Source: Salinimicrobium tongyeongense | Lineage (GTDB): Bacteria; Bacteroidota; Bacteroidia; Flavobacteriales; Flavobacteriaceae | Assembly: GCF_026109735.1 (NCBI RefSeq) | Contig: NZ_CP069620.1 | Location: 744,001 to 808,000, forward strand | Direction of reading: 5' to 3' | Length of the DNA stretch: 64,000 nt | Shown: in pieces, positions 1 to 9,530 of the stretch | Numbering within the stretch: position 1 is the stretch's first letter | How the letters are laid out: the number at the start of each line of letters is the position of its first letter | The notes under the pieces: generated by a model | Told to the model about the DNA's origin: nothing | Databases searched by the model: none | The model's input: only the letters and a program-made list of their open reading frames with translations | Position numbers and translations under genes: made by a program

Positions 1-1270
1 TTATAGCGATAACTGTTCGGGAGAAGAATTAAGCTGGATCATGAGCGGTGTGACTTCAGGAAATGGAAACGGACAGGTGGGCACCAAAACCTTCAACATT
101 GGAAAAACCACCATTAATTACACCGTCACCGATGCAGTCGGATTAAAAACTTCTGGATCTGTCGATATAACGGTTACAGACGCTGAAGCACCAAAAATTA
201 CCCTCGGAAATGACATTTCTGACACTACAGATGCAGGGAAATGTACCGCTTCCATCGCTGTTCCAACTGTGAATTTTAGCGACAACTGTTCGGGGGAAGA
301 ATTAAGTTGGATCATGAGCGGTGTGACTTCAGGAAATGGAAACGGACAGGTGGGCACCAAAACCTTCAACATTGGAAAAACCACCATTAATTACACCGTC
401 ACCGATGCAGTCGGATTAAAAACTTCTGGATCTGTCGATATAACGGTTACAGACGCTGAAGCACCAAAAATTACCCTCGGAAATGACATTTCTGACACTA
501 CAGATGCAGGGAAATGTACCGCTTCCATCGCTGTTCCAACTGTGAATTTTAGCGACAACTGTTCGGGGGAAGAATTAAGTTGGACCATGAGCGGTGTGAC
601 TTCAGGAAATGGAAACGGCCAGGTGGGTACCAAAACCTTCAACATTGGAAAAACCACCATTAACTACACCGTCACCGATGCAGCCGGATTAAAAACTTCT
701 GGATCTGTCGATATAACGGTTACTGATGATGAAGCTCCAAAAATTACCCTCGGAAATGACATTTTTGAGAATACAGATACAGGAAAGTGTACTGCTTCCA
801 TCGACATTCCGAATGTGAGTTTTAGCGATAACTGTCCGGGGGAAGAATTAAGTTGGACCATGAGCGGTGTGACTTCAGGAAATGGAAATGGCCAGGTGGG
901 TACCAAAACCTTCAACATTGGAAAAACCACCATTAGTTACACCGTCACCGATGCAGCAGGATTAAAAACTTCTGGGTCTGTCGACATTACGGTTACTGAT
1001 GATGAAGCTCCAAAAATTACCCTCGGAAATGACATTTTTGAGAATACAGACACAGGGCAGTGTACTGCATCTATCGCTGTTCCAAATGTGAGTTTTAGCG
1101 ACAACTGTTCGGGGGAAACCTTGAGCTGGGAAATGACCGGCGCGACTAAGGCTTCAGGAACAAATCAGGTGGGAAACAGGACCTTCAATATTGGAACCAC
1201 CTCGATAAAATACACGCTTACCGATGCTGCAGGCAACACCACTTCAGCATCAATGAAAGTTCTTGTTGAA
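1..1270 (+). repeat. Tandem 273-bp HYR-domain repeats
   Basis: Equivalent points of the unit (ATGAGCGGTGTGACTTCAGG) fall at 41, 314 and 587, and at 860 and 1133 in variant form, giving an exact 273-base period (91 codons). Units 41-313 and 314-586 are nearly identical in DNA, including silent positions; later units are more divergent. Bases 1-40 are the tail of another unit, so the array continues upstream. This pattern indicates recent duplication or gene conversion. Confidence 0.95.
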
Positions 1271-4200
1271 GATAAGGAAGCTCCAACCCCTCCCAATATC
1301 ACCACACTGGAAGACTGGAGTTGCGGCGAGGCTATTCCTATTCCTGTAGCTCAGGATAATTGTTCAGGAGAAATTCAGGGAGAAACGCCTGAAATGGTAT
1401 TTGATGCTCCGGGGCAGTACCTTGTTACATGGACCTTTACCGATGAAAAAGGAAATTTCAGCACTAAAGATCAAACCGTCAACATACCTGAACCCACTGT
1501 TGATGTGCCGGCAATTGACGGCAATGAATTTTGTAATACTGAATCTCTTCCTGCAATTACATTTACCGGTAACACTTTAGCAAACAAATCTTATTCCTGG
1601 TCTTATAAAAGTGCTTCCGGAAGCAGTCTTGATATTGGACTGGCTTCCAGTGGAACCGGAAATATCCCCGCTTTTACGGCTAAAAACAACACTAATGAAT
1701 CTGTTACCGCCGTATTTGAGGTTATTCCTTTCGGGAATGCCTGCGAAGGGGAGGCAACAAATTTTTCCATAACGATCAATCCTACTCCATCTGTCACAAA
1801 ACCTAATGATATTGTGGTATGTGAAGGAGAAACGATTAGTAAGATTGATCTTTCAAACGTGTCGGTAACAGGAAGTGAAGTAGCCTGGACCAATGATAAT
1901 TCTAACATTGGTCTTAACCCGGCCGGAAATGGAGATATTGCTGCATTTGTCGCCACCACTAATGGCACTCATGTGACCCAGGTTGCTACCATTAGCCTTA
2001 CTCCTTCAGCAAATAATTGTACCGGGAAAGTGGAAACTTTTACCATAACGGTAAAACCCAGGCCGGAAGTAAATGTTTTTCCTGAGAACCAGACGTATTG
2101 TAACGGACAAACAACAGATATCCTGCCTCTTGGCTCTACGGTAGCAGGGACAAAATTTAATATTTCAGGCGGTTCGGCCATTGGGCTATCGAACAGATCA
2201 AATGTTACCGAGATTCCTGCTTTTACTGCTAAGACGGGAACGGCCACTGTCACCATTACACCGGTAGTGAATGGGTGCACGGGAGCACCGGTGAATTATG
2301 ATGTAACGGTGAATCCCACCCCAACGGTTTCCGTGAGTCCGGCGAGCCAGCAAATATGCTCGGGGGAGAGTACTTCTTTAAATTTAAGCGGCAGCGGCAC
2401 TTCCTTCACCTGGACTATTGCTGAAGCAGGCAATGAGATTACAGGGGCTGCTGCAGGCTCTGGTAACAAGATTGTTCAAACGCTTTCCAACAGCAGCTCC
2501 CAGCCACAGCTTGTAAAGTACCGAATTGTGCCTGAAGCCAATGGATGTACTGGTACGCCTATTAGCGTGACTGTTACTGTGAATCCTACACCTTATTTCG
2601 AATTTATTAATGCTGATTCCCTTTGTTCACCTACAGATCTAACACTATTAGAATTTACCCCTAACTCCTCAACAGGTTTAAGTTTAGCCTATTTTAAAAA
2701 CGGAAGTCAAGTCCAAAATCCAAAAGAAGCAGATCCGGGTGTCTATAACATTATTGCTACCTCAACTACTGGCTGTTCAATTGAAAAAGAAATTATTGTA
2801 AATCAAACACCGGAATTAATAGTATCTCTGAACGCACCAGACGCCTGTTCGAATACTGCATTTGAATATGAACTCAAAACAAATGATCCTGATACTGAAA
2901 TAACCTGGAATCGTTTACCACACCCTGATATTTCCAGTAATTCTACAGGGAATGGCTCCGGTAATATAGGTGAAACCTTGAGAAACACTTCAAATCAACC
3001 AGTTGAAGTCACTTATGAGGTAAACATTTCTTCACCTGAAGGATGCCTCAATACCCAAACAGTAAAAACAACGGTCAATCCAGTACCCCGGCTGAGCAAT
3101 CCTTCTACAGATTCTGAGGCCCTAGAATATAGTTTTACAATTTGTGGTGGTGATATATTTGAATTTCATCCATCAAGTGATACACCGAATACCTCTTTCA
3201 GATGGGAACGTGAGCCAATAGGCGAGAATTCAGCTAATAGCGGCACGGGAACTATAAAAGAAAAATTATTAAACTCTACAGCTGAAGACATAAGTGGGAT
3301 TTATAAAATTTATTTGAGTTCCAACCAGTGTGATAACCCAACTCCTTATGAAGTACGGGTTTTGGTTAAAAGAGCACCAGATGTTGACGCTTCTATTGTC
3401 CTCCACGGTGCTTCAGAAAATAAAAACTCTAAAATTATTGAAATCTGTCCTGGTGAGAGTTATGTGGACTTATATTCTAATGCAGAAGTAGCAACTGAGG
3501 AAAACCTCCCGCCAATAATTGCAAACTGGAATTTCAGTAACCAATCACATCGTGATAAATGGTCAAAAGATCCCTCCACTGGAAACAGATGGAGAAAAGG
3601 AGAAAATGGCAAATATGAATATGGTTGTGGCTGGTGGTCAACTTGTGAAGCAGAATTTGATTTCTCAAATGAAAATTCACCATTTTTTGTGGTAAACAGT
3701 GAAGAACATTCTGGGGACTTTGACGACATTGCTTTGGTTAGTCCCAGCTTTAACACAATGGGTTATTCTAAAGTTGTTTTAAATTTTACTCACGCATATA
3801 AAGATGGTGGAAGTTCACGGCGCAATGAATATGATACAGGAGAAGTCCAAATTTCTACAGATGGAGGAAATACCTGGAAAACAAAAGAAGTTTACACGAG
3901 TGACATTGGTTCGAGGATGAGCATGGTTCCAGGTCTTACTGATAATGGACAATTTATAGAGATTCCTACAGATGAACCTAATGTAAAGATTCAGTTTCTA
4001 TATGATAATGGCAGTGGCTGGTCTAGAAGAGAAGGATTTTGGGCAATTGGCAATGTGAGCATTACTGGAGAAGGAACTGAGCAACCAACAGTAACATGGA
4101 TACGATCAGACAAGCCGGATGAGATATTTTCCTACGAACAAAATCCAAAAAATGTTCAGGTAAATGGTGCAACCACATTCACCGCCATATACAAGTATGA

Positions 4201-7200
4201 AAGCGTTGATTGTCCAGGCTCAGATACTGTTGAAGTTATTGTTCGTACTCCACCAGAACCAATATTAGAAGCAAACTATTGTACCAATTCTAAATTTGTT
4301 GAGATTACCACAGATCAAAATTATACTGACTATGACTGGGAATCACAGGGAAAAACGATCACTCCAGTAACAGGAGAACCGTGGAGGATAGAGGCCGAAA
4401 TTGCGGGAACTTATACTGTCACTGTCACCGATGAATTTGGTTGCACCGGCACAGGATTTATTGATGTTTCTAATGAATTAATTATAAATGGTGACTTTGA
4501 AGATGGTAATACAGGTTTCTATACTGAATACAACTATAAACCCTATCCCACTGCTTACACCGATCGAAATCAAGGCACTGCAGCTTTATGGGCTGAACGA
4601 ACCTATACAGTAGCTCAAGATGCACATCCTACTCCATATGCTTACCATCCGCACTTCTTTGGTCGGGATCATACTACTGGCTCCGGAAAATTCCTATTGG
4701 TAAACGGAGCCCCCGCCTCTGGAAAAGTGATTTGGAGGCAGACCATAACCAATATCCAACCTAATACAAATTACTACTTTAGTGCCTGGGGTATGAATCT
4801 TAACCCTTCAAGCCCAGCTCGGTTACAGTTTAAGGTTAACGGGGTGAATACCGGAACCGTAGCCAATCTGAATAATGCCCCAAAACCAACAAGTAATTAT
4901 CAGGTAAATACTTCGAATTGGGTACAATTTTATAGTAATCCTTTCTGGAATTCTGGAAATGCAACAACTGCCGTTCTTGAAATAGTAAATTTAAACACTG
5001 ACACGGGAGGTAATGATTTTGGCTTGGATGACATATCCTTTGGTACTCTTGAATCAATCAAATTCTCTATTGATCAAATCCCGGCTACATTTTTATGTGA
5101 GGGAGAAATACTGGAAATTACTCCAGAATTTAAAGGAGGAAGGGAACCGTTTGAATATACCTGGACAAACCCGAATGGAGATGTAGTTTCATCTGAAAAA
5201 AACCTTATAATTGAAAATGTCACGGCAGATATGACCGGCCAGTATAAGTTAACTGTAACCGATTTTTACGGGTGCGAGCCTCAGGAGGCTTTAGCAACTG
5301 TGACTGTTTTGGGTATAGATGCCGGCGAAGATCAAACTGTGTGTTCTAATGTGGGAAGCCTTCAGCTGGATGGGCAAATATCAGGTTCAAACGCAGGCGG
5401 CACCTGGTCTACAAACGGCACCGGGACTTTTTCCAATAGTAAAGCCCTGGATGCAATATACACTCCGGGAGAAGCTGATCTTACTTCTGAAAACGGGGTG
5501 ACACTTACTCTAACCTCTAATGATCCAAACGCTACCTGTACCGATGAGGTTACTATTTCTTTTTACAACTCTCCCCTGGCAACAGTTTCTGTCACGCCGG
5601 TAAATTGTTTTGGTGCTCATGATGGCACTGCAACAGTAAATGTGACAGAAGGAACCGGAACAGGCCCGTTTAGATATGAATGGAAAGATCAAAACGGAAA
5701 TACTGTGGGAACATCCCAAACCGCCATTAATCTTTCTCCCAGTGAGTCGGGATATACCGTAATTGTCATCGATACCAATGGCTGCCAGGTAGAAGTTAGC
5801 AGCCCGCCAGTATTAGAGCCTTCAGCATTAAAAATTGACAGCACCTCGGTAACAGATGTTACCTGTTTTGACGGGGAGGATGGTAATGCAACAATAATTG
5901 TTAGTGGTGGGCTGATAGCGGGAGATACACCTAATTATACCTTGACATTACTGAACAATAACGGGGAGGAAGTGGCTTCGGAAATAAACAATACTACCGG
6001 AAGCTTCCAGGTAACCAATCTCAAAGCCGGAGCCTATACTTTTACTGCAAATACTGCAAATGGATGTACGCTTCTTTCTGAAAATATTACGATAGACCAG
6101 CCCCTGGAAATTATAGTGAATGCGGGTGAAGATATCATCCTTGCCGAATGTGGTTTAAGAAAGGTTCAGCTAAAGGCAACACCCGTAGATCCAAATCTGG
6201 GTACCGGAAGATGGGAAATTATTGAGCCATCAACAGGTGAGCTGCCTGTTTTTGAGAATGAATTAGCCCCCGACACCTGGTTTACGGGGCAGACAGACAC
6301 AAAATATGTATTAAACTGGGTAGTAACTCCAAATGTTGAAGAATGCGTAAAAAGTGATACGGTAATTGTTGAATTACCCCCCGCCTGCAGCCGACTCAAT
6401 TTTGACGGGCAGGATGATTTTGTAGATCTGGGAGATCACTACAATATTACCAACAACGAACTTACTATCGAAGCCTGGGTAAAGCCTAACGATTTAGCAG
6501 GAACAAAGACCATTCTTTCAAAACGGGAAGAAGGTAATCTCAATTCCGGTTACGACCTTCTCCTAAGTAACGGTGCCCCTTCTTTTAGGATAGGAAACAA
6601 AAGTGTCACTTCTGTAAACTCCCTAACCACCGATCGCTGGTTCCACATTGCCGGGGTCAATACCGGTGGACAATTACAGCTCTATGTGGATGGTATCCTT
6701 GTGAAATCGAATTCGGGAATTACATCAAACGATATTAATGACAACAATGCACCGGCAATTATTGGGGCTACTTATGCCTCCTCCCCTTCCGGAAGCAAAA
6801 ATAATTTTTCAGGCTTTATTGAGGAGCTGCGTATATGGAACACTGGCATTAGCGTAGAACATATCAGGTTTTATATGAACCAGCGGCTGGAGAAGATTGG
6901 TTCAGAAGTTAACGGAAGTGTTCTTGAAAATGACCTTGAGCTTCCAAATGCTCCCGAAGTACTATCATGGAGCAAACTGTTGGGATATTATCAGCTCCTG
7001 GCCCGTGAAGACCTCATATCTAATGGCTTCACTCCTAATCTTGGTGCCCTGGGAGATACAGCAGACGGGAACCTTAAGAACATAGAAGATATGCAGGAAA
7101 ACACTGCTCCCCTTCCTTATATCCTTTTTACAAGTAACGGAAACTGGTTCGACAAAAATTCCTGGCAGCTGCCCAATCCATACAACGGAAGAAATATTAC

Positions 7201-9250
7201 TATGCCTAAGGTATGGAATGCACCAAACACTACAGGGATAAATGGGGAAACTATCAACTGGAACATCGTAGACCTTAACGGTAAAAAAATCAACAATCCT
7301 GCTTCTGCCAGCAATATTACCCTTCTGGCCCTCCTTGACAAAGCAGGCACTCTTGACCTCAACGGCGAAAACAATAAAAATGGCACCAGCCTTACAGTTA
7401 CACATTATCTCAAGCTTGACGGGGTTCTCGACCTTAATGGAGAATCACAACTCCTACAAACAGCAGGCAGTAAATTAGAAGGCACTGGTTACCTTGAACG
7501 CGACCAGCAGGGTACCGCCAGCAGCCATAACTACAATTACTGGGGTTCTCCGGTAAGTATGATGGGTGCAGAGCCAAATTCCGGGTATAAAATTGGAGCG
7601 AAAACAGGCGGTGAATATGTGGGGGTGTTATTTGATGGCTCAAATCCTGCTGCCCCGGGACCTATAGACTTTAACCCCCAATATCATTACGCCGATCATG
7701 ATTACCCTGTTGGGAGCCCTATCCGAATTAGCTCTTACTGGCTCAATAAGTTTTTTGGCAAAGCCGGGGAATACAGCAAATGGAAACAGATTAGCCCTGA
7801 AACCCACATTACCACAGGAGAAGGATTTACCATGAAAGGCTCCAGGGGAAGTAAAGACATTAAAGAACTACAGAATTATACGTTTAGAGGCATGCCCAAT
7901 AATGGTCCGATCACTTTAACTATTGGTCTTGATCAAAATTATTTAATCGGAAATCCGTACCCCTCAACTATTGACGCAAATGAATTTATTCGGGATAACC
8001 TAAAGAATGTTCCGGGAGGAAGAAATTCCCAAAATGTATTCAATGGCTCAATTTATTTCTGGTCCCATTTTGCCAATAAAACTCATATTCTTACCGAATA
8101 TGTTGGAGGTTACGCCATTTACAACCTTGCCGGTGGTATTCGCGCAATAGCTAATGATGCCAGGATTAATAACCAGAACCCAAACCGGCAGGGAGGTAAA
8201 AAACCACGCCAGTACATTGCCGTGGGCCAGGGATTTTTCATCAACACCGTATTAAATCCGGCTCTGTCTCTTAACCCAAATGTAACGATCACGGGCGGAG
8301 AGGTAAAATTTAACAATGGCCAGAGGATTTTTCAGCCTGAATCTGACTCCACCAAAGTCGTATTCCATTTTATGGAGAAGAAAACTGTCAACCTGAACCC
8401 TGGTCCCGAACAAACTCCTACAGTTGAAGACAGAATGAGGCTTTGGCTCAAATTTGAATCTCCGGCCGGCTATCACCGCCAGCTCCTGGTGACCCGCGAT
8501 ACCGCAACCACTTCGGGCTTTGACCTGGGCTATGACGCCCCTCTTATTGAGAACAATAAGGAAGATATGTACTGGCTCATGGGAGAAGAACAGGATAAAC
8601 TGGTGATACAGGGGGTACCCGATTTCGATACTGAACGCGTTTTACCTCTCGGCCTCAAAATTTCTACGGAAGGAGAGTTCACCATTGCTATAGACGAGAT
8701 GGAAAACATCCCCGATGAGCTCCCGGTCTTTATTAGAGACAATAGGACCGATACCTATTACAACCTAAAAGCATCAGATTTCACGGCCACCATTGAACCC
8801 GGGGAGATCCATGACCGTTATTCGGTGGTGTTCCATGAGAAAAAAGAAGATCCGGAAAATCCGGACGAGGGCGGTGAAGACGGCGATGATGACGGAAGTG
8901 GTGACGGTGAAGATGATGGTGACGGTGAAGACGACGGAAGTGGTGAGGGTGACGGCGATGGAGATGGAAGTGAAGTGCCCGAAGAACCCACTTCTCCCAG
9001 CAAAGGGCTTCAGCTAATCTATTCATCCAAATTTAAAGAGGTAGTAATTAAGAACCCCGATCTGTTACCTCTCAAAAAGGTCATTTTATTCAATGCCTTT
9101 GGCCAGGAAATTCGTACCTACAACAATATTGAGCTGGATAAAATCACCGAATTACCGGTAGCAGTTCCCAGCAAAGGCATGTATTTCGTGCGGGTTTATA
9201 CTGAAGATTTCACCCGGGTGCTAAAATTCCTCGTAGATCAGATAGATTAA
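2..9250 (+). CDS. Giant secreted HYR-repeat protein with LamG and type IX sorting domain (5' partial)
   Basis: The frame is open from base 2, so the gene starts upstream of the window; 3082 residues are visible. It begins inside tandem 91-residue HYR-type immunoglobulin-like repeats (about 1-1270), continues with Cys-containing PKD/Ig-like modules (1300-3400), two jelly-roll or galactose-binding-like stretches (about 3520-4070 and 4480-5050), SprB-like modules (5580-6100), a LamG/concanavalin domain (6394-6860), a region shared with the next gene (7130-8800), an Asp/Gly/Glu-rich linker (8845-8990) and a C-terminal type A sorting domain (about 9007-9250; G-MYFVRVY near the end). Such proteins are exported by the type IX system and anchored to the surface or released; adhesion or glycan binding is inferred. 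The following gene is a paralog in its C-terminal half. The exact ligand is unknown. Confidence 0.9.
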   Translation, partial: YSDNCSGEELSWIMSGVTSGNGNGQVGTKTFNIGKTTINYTVTDAVGLKTSGSVDITVTDAEAPKITLGNDISDTTDAGKCTASIAVPTVNFSDNCSGEELSWIMSGVTSGNGNGQVGTKTFNIGKTTINYTVTDAVGLKTSGSVDITVTDAEAPKITLGNDISDTTDAGKCTASIAVPTVNFSDNCSGEELSWTMSGVTSGNGNGQVGTKTFNIGKTTINYTVTDAAGLKTSGSVDITVTDDEAPKITLGNDIFENTDTGKCTASIDIPNVSFSDNCPGEELSWTMSGVTSGNGNGQVGTKTFNIGKTTISYTVTDAAGLKTSGSVDITVTDDEAPKITLGNDIFENTDTGQCTASIAVPNVSFSDNCSGETLSWEMTGATKASGTNQVGNRTFNIGTTSIKYTLTDAAGNTTSASMKVLVEDKEAPTPPNITTLEDWSCGEAIPIPVAQDNCSGEIQGETPEMVFDAPGQYLVTWTFTDEKGNFSTKDQTVNIPEPTVDVPAIDGNEFCNTESLPAITFTGNTLANKSYSWSYKSASGSSLDIGLASSGTGNIPAFTAKNNTNESVTAVFEVIPFGNACEGEATNFSITINPTPSVTKPNDIVVCEGETISKIDLSNVSVTGSEVAWTNDNSNIGLNPAGNGDIAAFVATTNGTHVTQVATISLTPSANNCTGKVETFTITVKPRPEVNVFPENQTYCNGQTTDILPLGSTVAGTKFNISGGSAIGLSNRSNVTEIPAFTAKTGTATVTITPVVNGCTGAPVNYDVTVNPTPTVSVSPASQQICSGESTSLNLSGSGTSFTWTIAEAGNEITGAAAGSGNKIVQTLSNSSSQPQLVKYRIVPEANGCTGTPISVTVTVNPTPYFEFINADSLCSPTDLTLLEFTPNSSTGLSLAYFKNGSQVQNPKEADPGVYNIIATSTTGCSIEKEIIVNQTPELIVSLNAPDACSNTAFEYELKTNDPDTEITWNRLPHPDISSNSTGNGSGNIGETLRNTSNQPVEVTYEVNISSPEGCLNTQTVKTTVNPVPRLSNPSTDSEALEYSFTICGGDIFEFHPSSDTPNTSFRWEREPIGENSANSGTGTIKEKLLNSTAEDISGIYKIYLSSNQCDNPTPYEVRVLVKRAPDVDASIVLHGASENKNSKIIEICPGESYVDLYSNAEVATEENLPPIIANWNFSNQSHRDKWSKDPSTGNRWRKGENGKYEYGCGWWSTCEAEFDFSNENSPFFVVNSEEHSGDFDDIALVSPSFNTMGYSKVVLNFTHAYKDGGSSRRNEYDTGEVQISTDGGNTWKTKEVYTSDIGSRMSMVPGLTDNGQFIEIPTDEPNVKIQFLYDNGSGWSRREGFWAIGNVSITGEGTEQPTVTWIRSDKPDEIFSYEQNPKNVQVNGATTFTAIYKYESVDCPGSDTVEVIVRTPPEPILEANYCTNSKFVEITTDQNYTDYDWESQGKTITPVTGEPWRIEAEIAGTYTVTVTDEFGCTGTGFIDVSNELIINGDFEDGNTGFYTEYNYKPYPTAYTDRNQGTAALWAERTYTVAQDAHPTPYAYHPHFFGRDHTTGSGKFLLVNGAPASGKVIWRQTITNIQPNTNYYFSAWGMNLNPSSPARLQFKVNGVNTGTVANLNNAPKPTSNYQVNTSNWVQFYSNPFWNSGNATTAVLEIVNLNTDTGGNDFGLDDISFGTLESIKFSIDQIPATFLCEGEILEITPEFKGGREPFEYTWTNPNGDVVSSEKNLIIENVTADMTGQYKLTVTDFYGCEPQEALATVTVLGIDAGEDQTVCSNVGSLQLDGQISGSNAGGTWSTNGTGTFSNSKALDAIYTPGEADLTSENGVTLTLTSNDPNATCTDEVTISFYNSPLATVSVTPVNCFGAHDGTATVNVTEGTGTGPFRYEWKDQNGNTVGTSQTAINLSPSESGYTVIVIDTNGCQVEVSSPPVLEPSALKIDSTSVTDVTCFDGEDGNATIIVSGGLIAGDTPNYTLTLLNNNGEEVASEINNTTGSFQVTNLKAGAYTFTANTANGCTLLSENITIDQPLEIIVNAGEDIILAECGLRKVQLKATPVDPNLGTGRWEIIEPSTGELPVFENELAPDTWFTGQTDTKYVLNWVVTPNVEECVKSDTVIVELPPACSRLNFDGQDDFVDLGDHYNITNNELTIEAWVKPNDLAGTKTILSKREEGNLNSGYDLLLSNGAPSFRIGNKSVTSVNSLTTDRWFHIAGVNTGGQLQLYVDGILVKSNSGITSNDINDNNAPAIIGATYASSPSGSKNNFSGFIEELRIWNTGISVEHIRFYMNQRLEKIGSEVNGSVLENDLELPNAPEVLSWSKLLGYYQLLAREDLISNGFTPNLGALGDTADGNLKNIEDMQENTAPLPYILFTSNGNWFDKNSWQLPNPYNGRNITMPKVWNAPNTTGINGETINWNIVDLNGKKINNPASASNITLLALLDKAGTLDLNGENNKNGTSLTVTHYLKLDGVLDLNGESQLLQTAGSKLEGTGYLERDQQGTASSHNYNYWGSPVSMMGAEPNSGYKIGAKTGGEYVGVLFDGSNPAAPGPIDFNPQYHYADHDYPVGSPIRISSYWLNKFFGKAGEYSKWKQISPETHITTGEGFTMKGSRGSKDIKELQNYTFRGMPNNGPITLTIGLDQNYLIGNPYPSTIDANEFIRDNLKNVPGGRNSQNVFNGSIYFWSHFANKTHILTEYVGGYAIYNLAGGIRAIANDARINNQNPNRQGGKKPRQYIAVGQGFFINTVLNPALSLNPNVTITGGEVKFNNGQRIFQPESDSTKVVFHFMEKKTVNLNPGPEQTPTVEDRMRLWLKFESPAGYHRQLLVTRDTATTSGFDLGYDAPLIENNKEDMYWLMGEEQDKLVIQGVPDFDTERVLPLGLKISTEGEFTIAIDEMENIPDELPVFIRDNRTDTYYNLKASDFTATIEPGEIHDRYSVVFHEKKEDPENPDEGGEDGDDDGSGDGEDDGDGEDDGSGEGDGDGDGSEVPEEPTSPSKGLQLIYSSKFKEVVIKNPDLLPLKKVILFNAFGQEIRTYNNIELDKITELPVAVPSKGMYFVRVYTEDFTRVLKFLVDQID

Positions 9251-9300
9251 GGCATTTGCCAATAAAAATTGCTCATATTTTGCTGAAAACCGAAATTTCC

Positions 9301-9332
9301 GAAGTCAGAAACCCCTCAAAAAGGGGAACTTC
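9301..9332 (+). terminator. Possible stem-loop after the first giant gene
   Basis: GAAGT (9301-9305) pairs with ACTTC (9328-9332), and CCCCT (9312-9316) pairs with AGGGG (9322-9326) around a CAAAA loop. There is no clean T-run after it, so termination is only a suggestion. The rest of the 280-base gap to the next gene shows no coding potential. Confidence 0.35.
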
Positions 9333-9498
9333 AGGTTTATTTCTGAAAAGATTTTATAAAAAAGACTTTTAAAACTCTATGCCTGATGTTTCTTCCTGAA
9401 GTAAAGGGCCTGCTTCTTAAAAAGTGTTTTTAATCTAAGTTTTAATACTTTAATCTCTTAAAAAGGGGAATAAAAGAACAAAATCTGGAAATTTTTCC

Positions 9499-9506
9499 TA
9501 CTTTTA
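9499..9506 (+). promoter_or_regulatory. Possible -7 box of the SprB-repeat gene
   Basis: TACTTTTA lies 24 bases before the ATG at 9531 and differs from the Bacteroidota -7 consensus TAnnTTTG only in the last base. No clear TTG -33 element is visible. Confidence 0.3.
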
Positions 9507-9530
9507 CCTGCTGATTCTTAACGGTTTGAT

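Noticed and set aside
118-933. Three regularly spaced 89-codon minus-strand frames
   Set aside because: They are the antisense of the 273-base HYR repeats and recur only because the coding repeat does; no start signal or protein-like features.
8781-9026. Histidine-rich minus-strand frame that could look like a metal-binding protein
   Set aside because: It is the antisense of the Asp/Gly/Glu-rich linker of the giant protein; the histidines come from GAT/GAC/GGT codons read backward.
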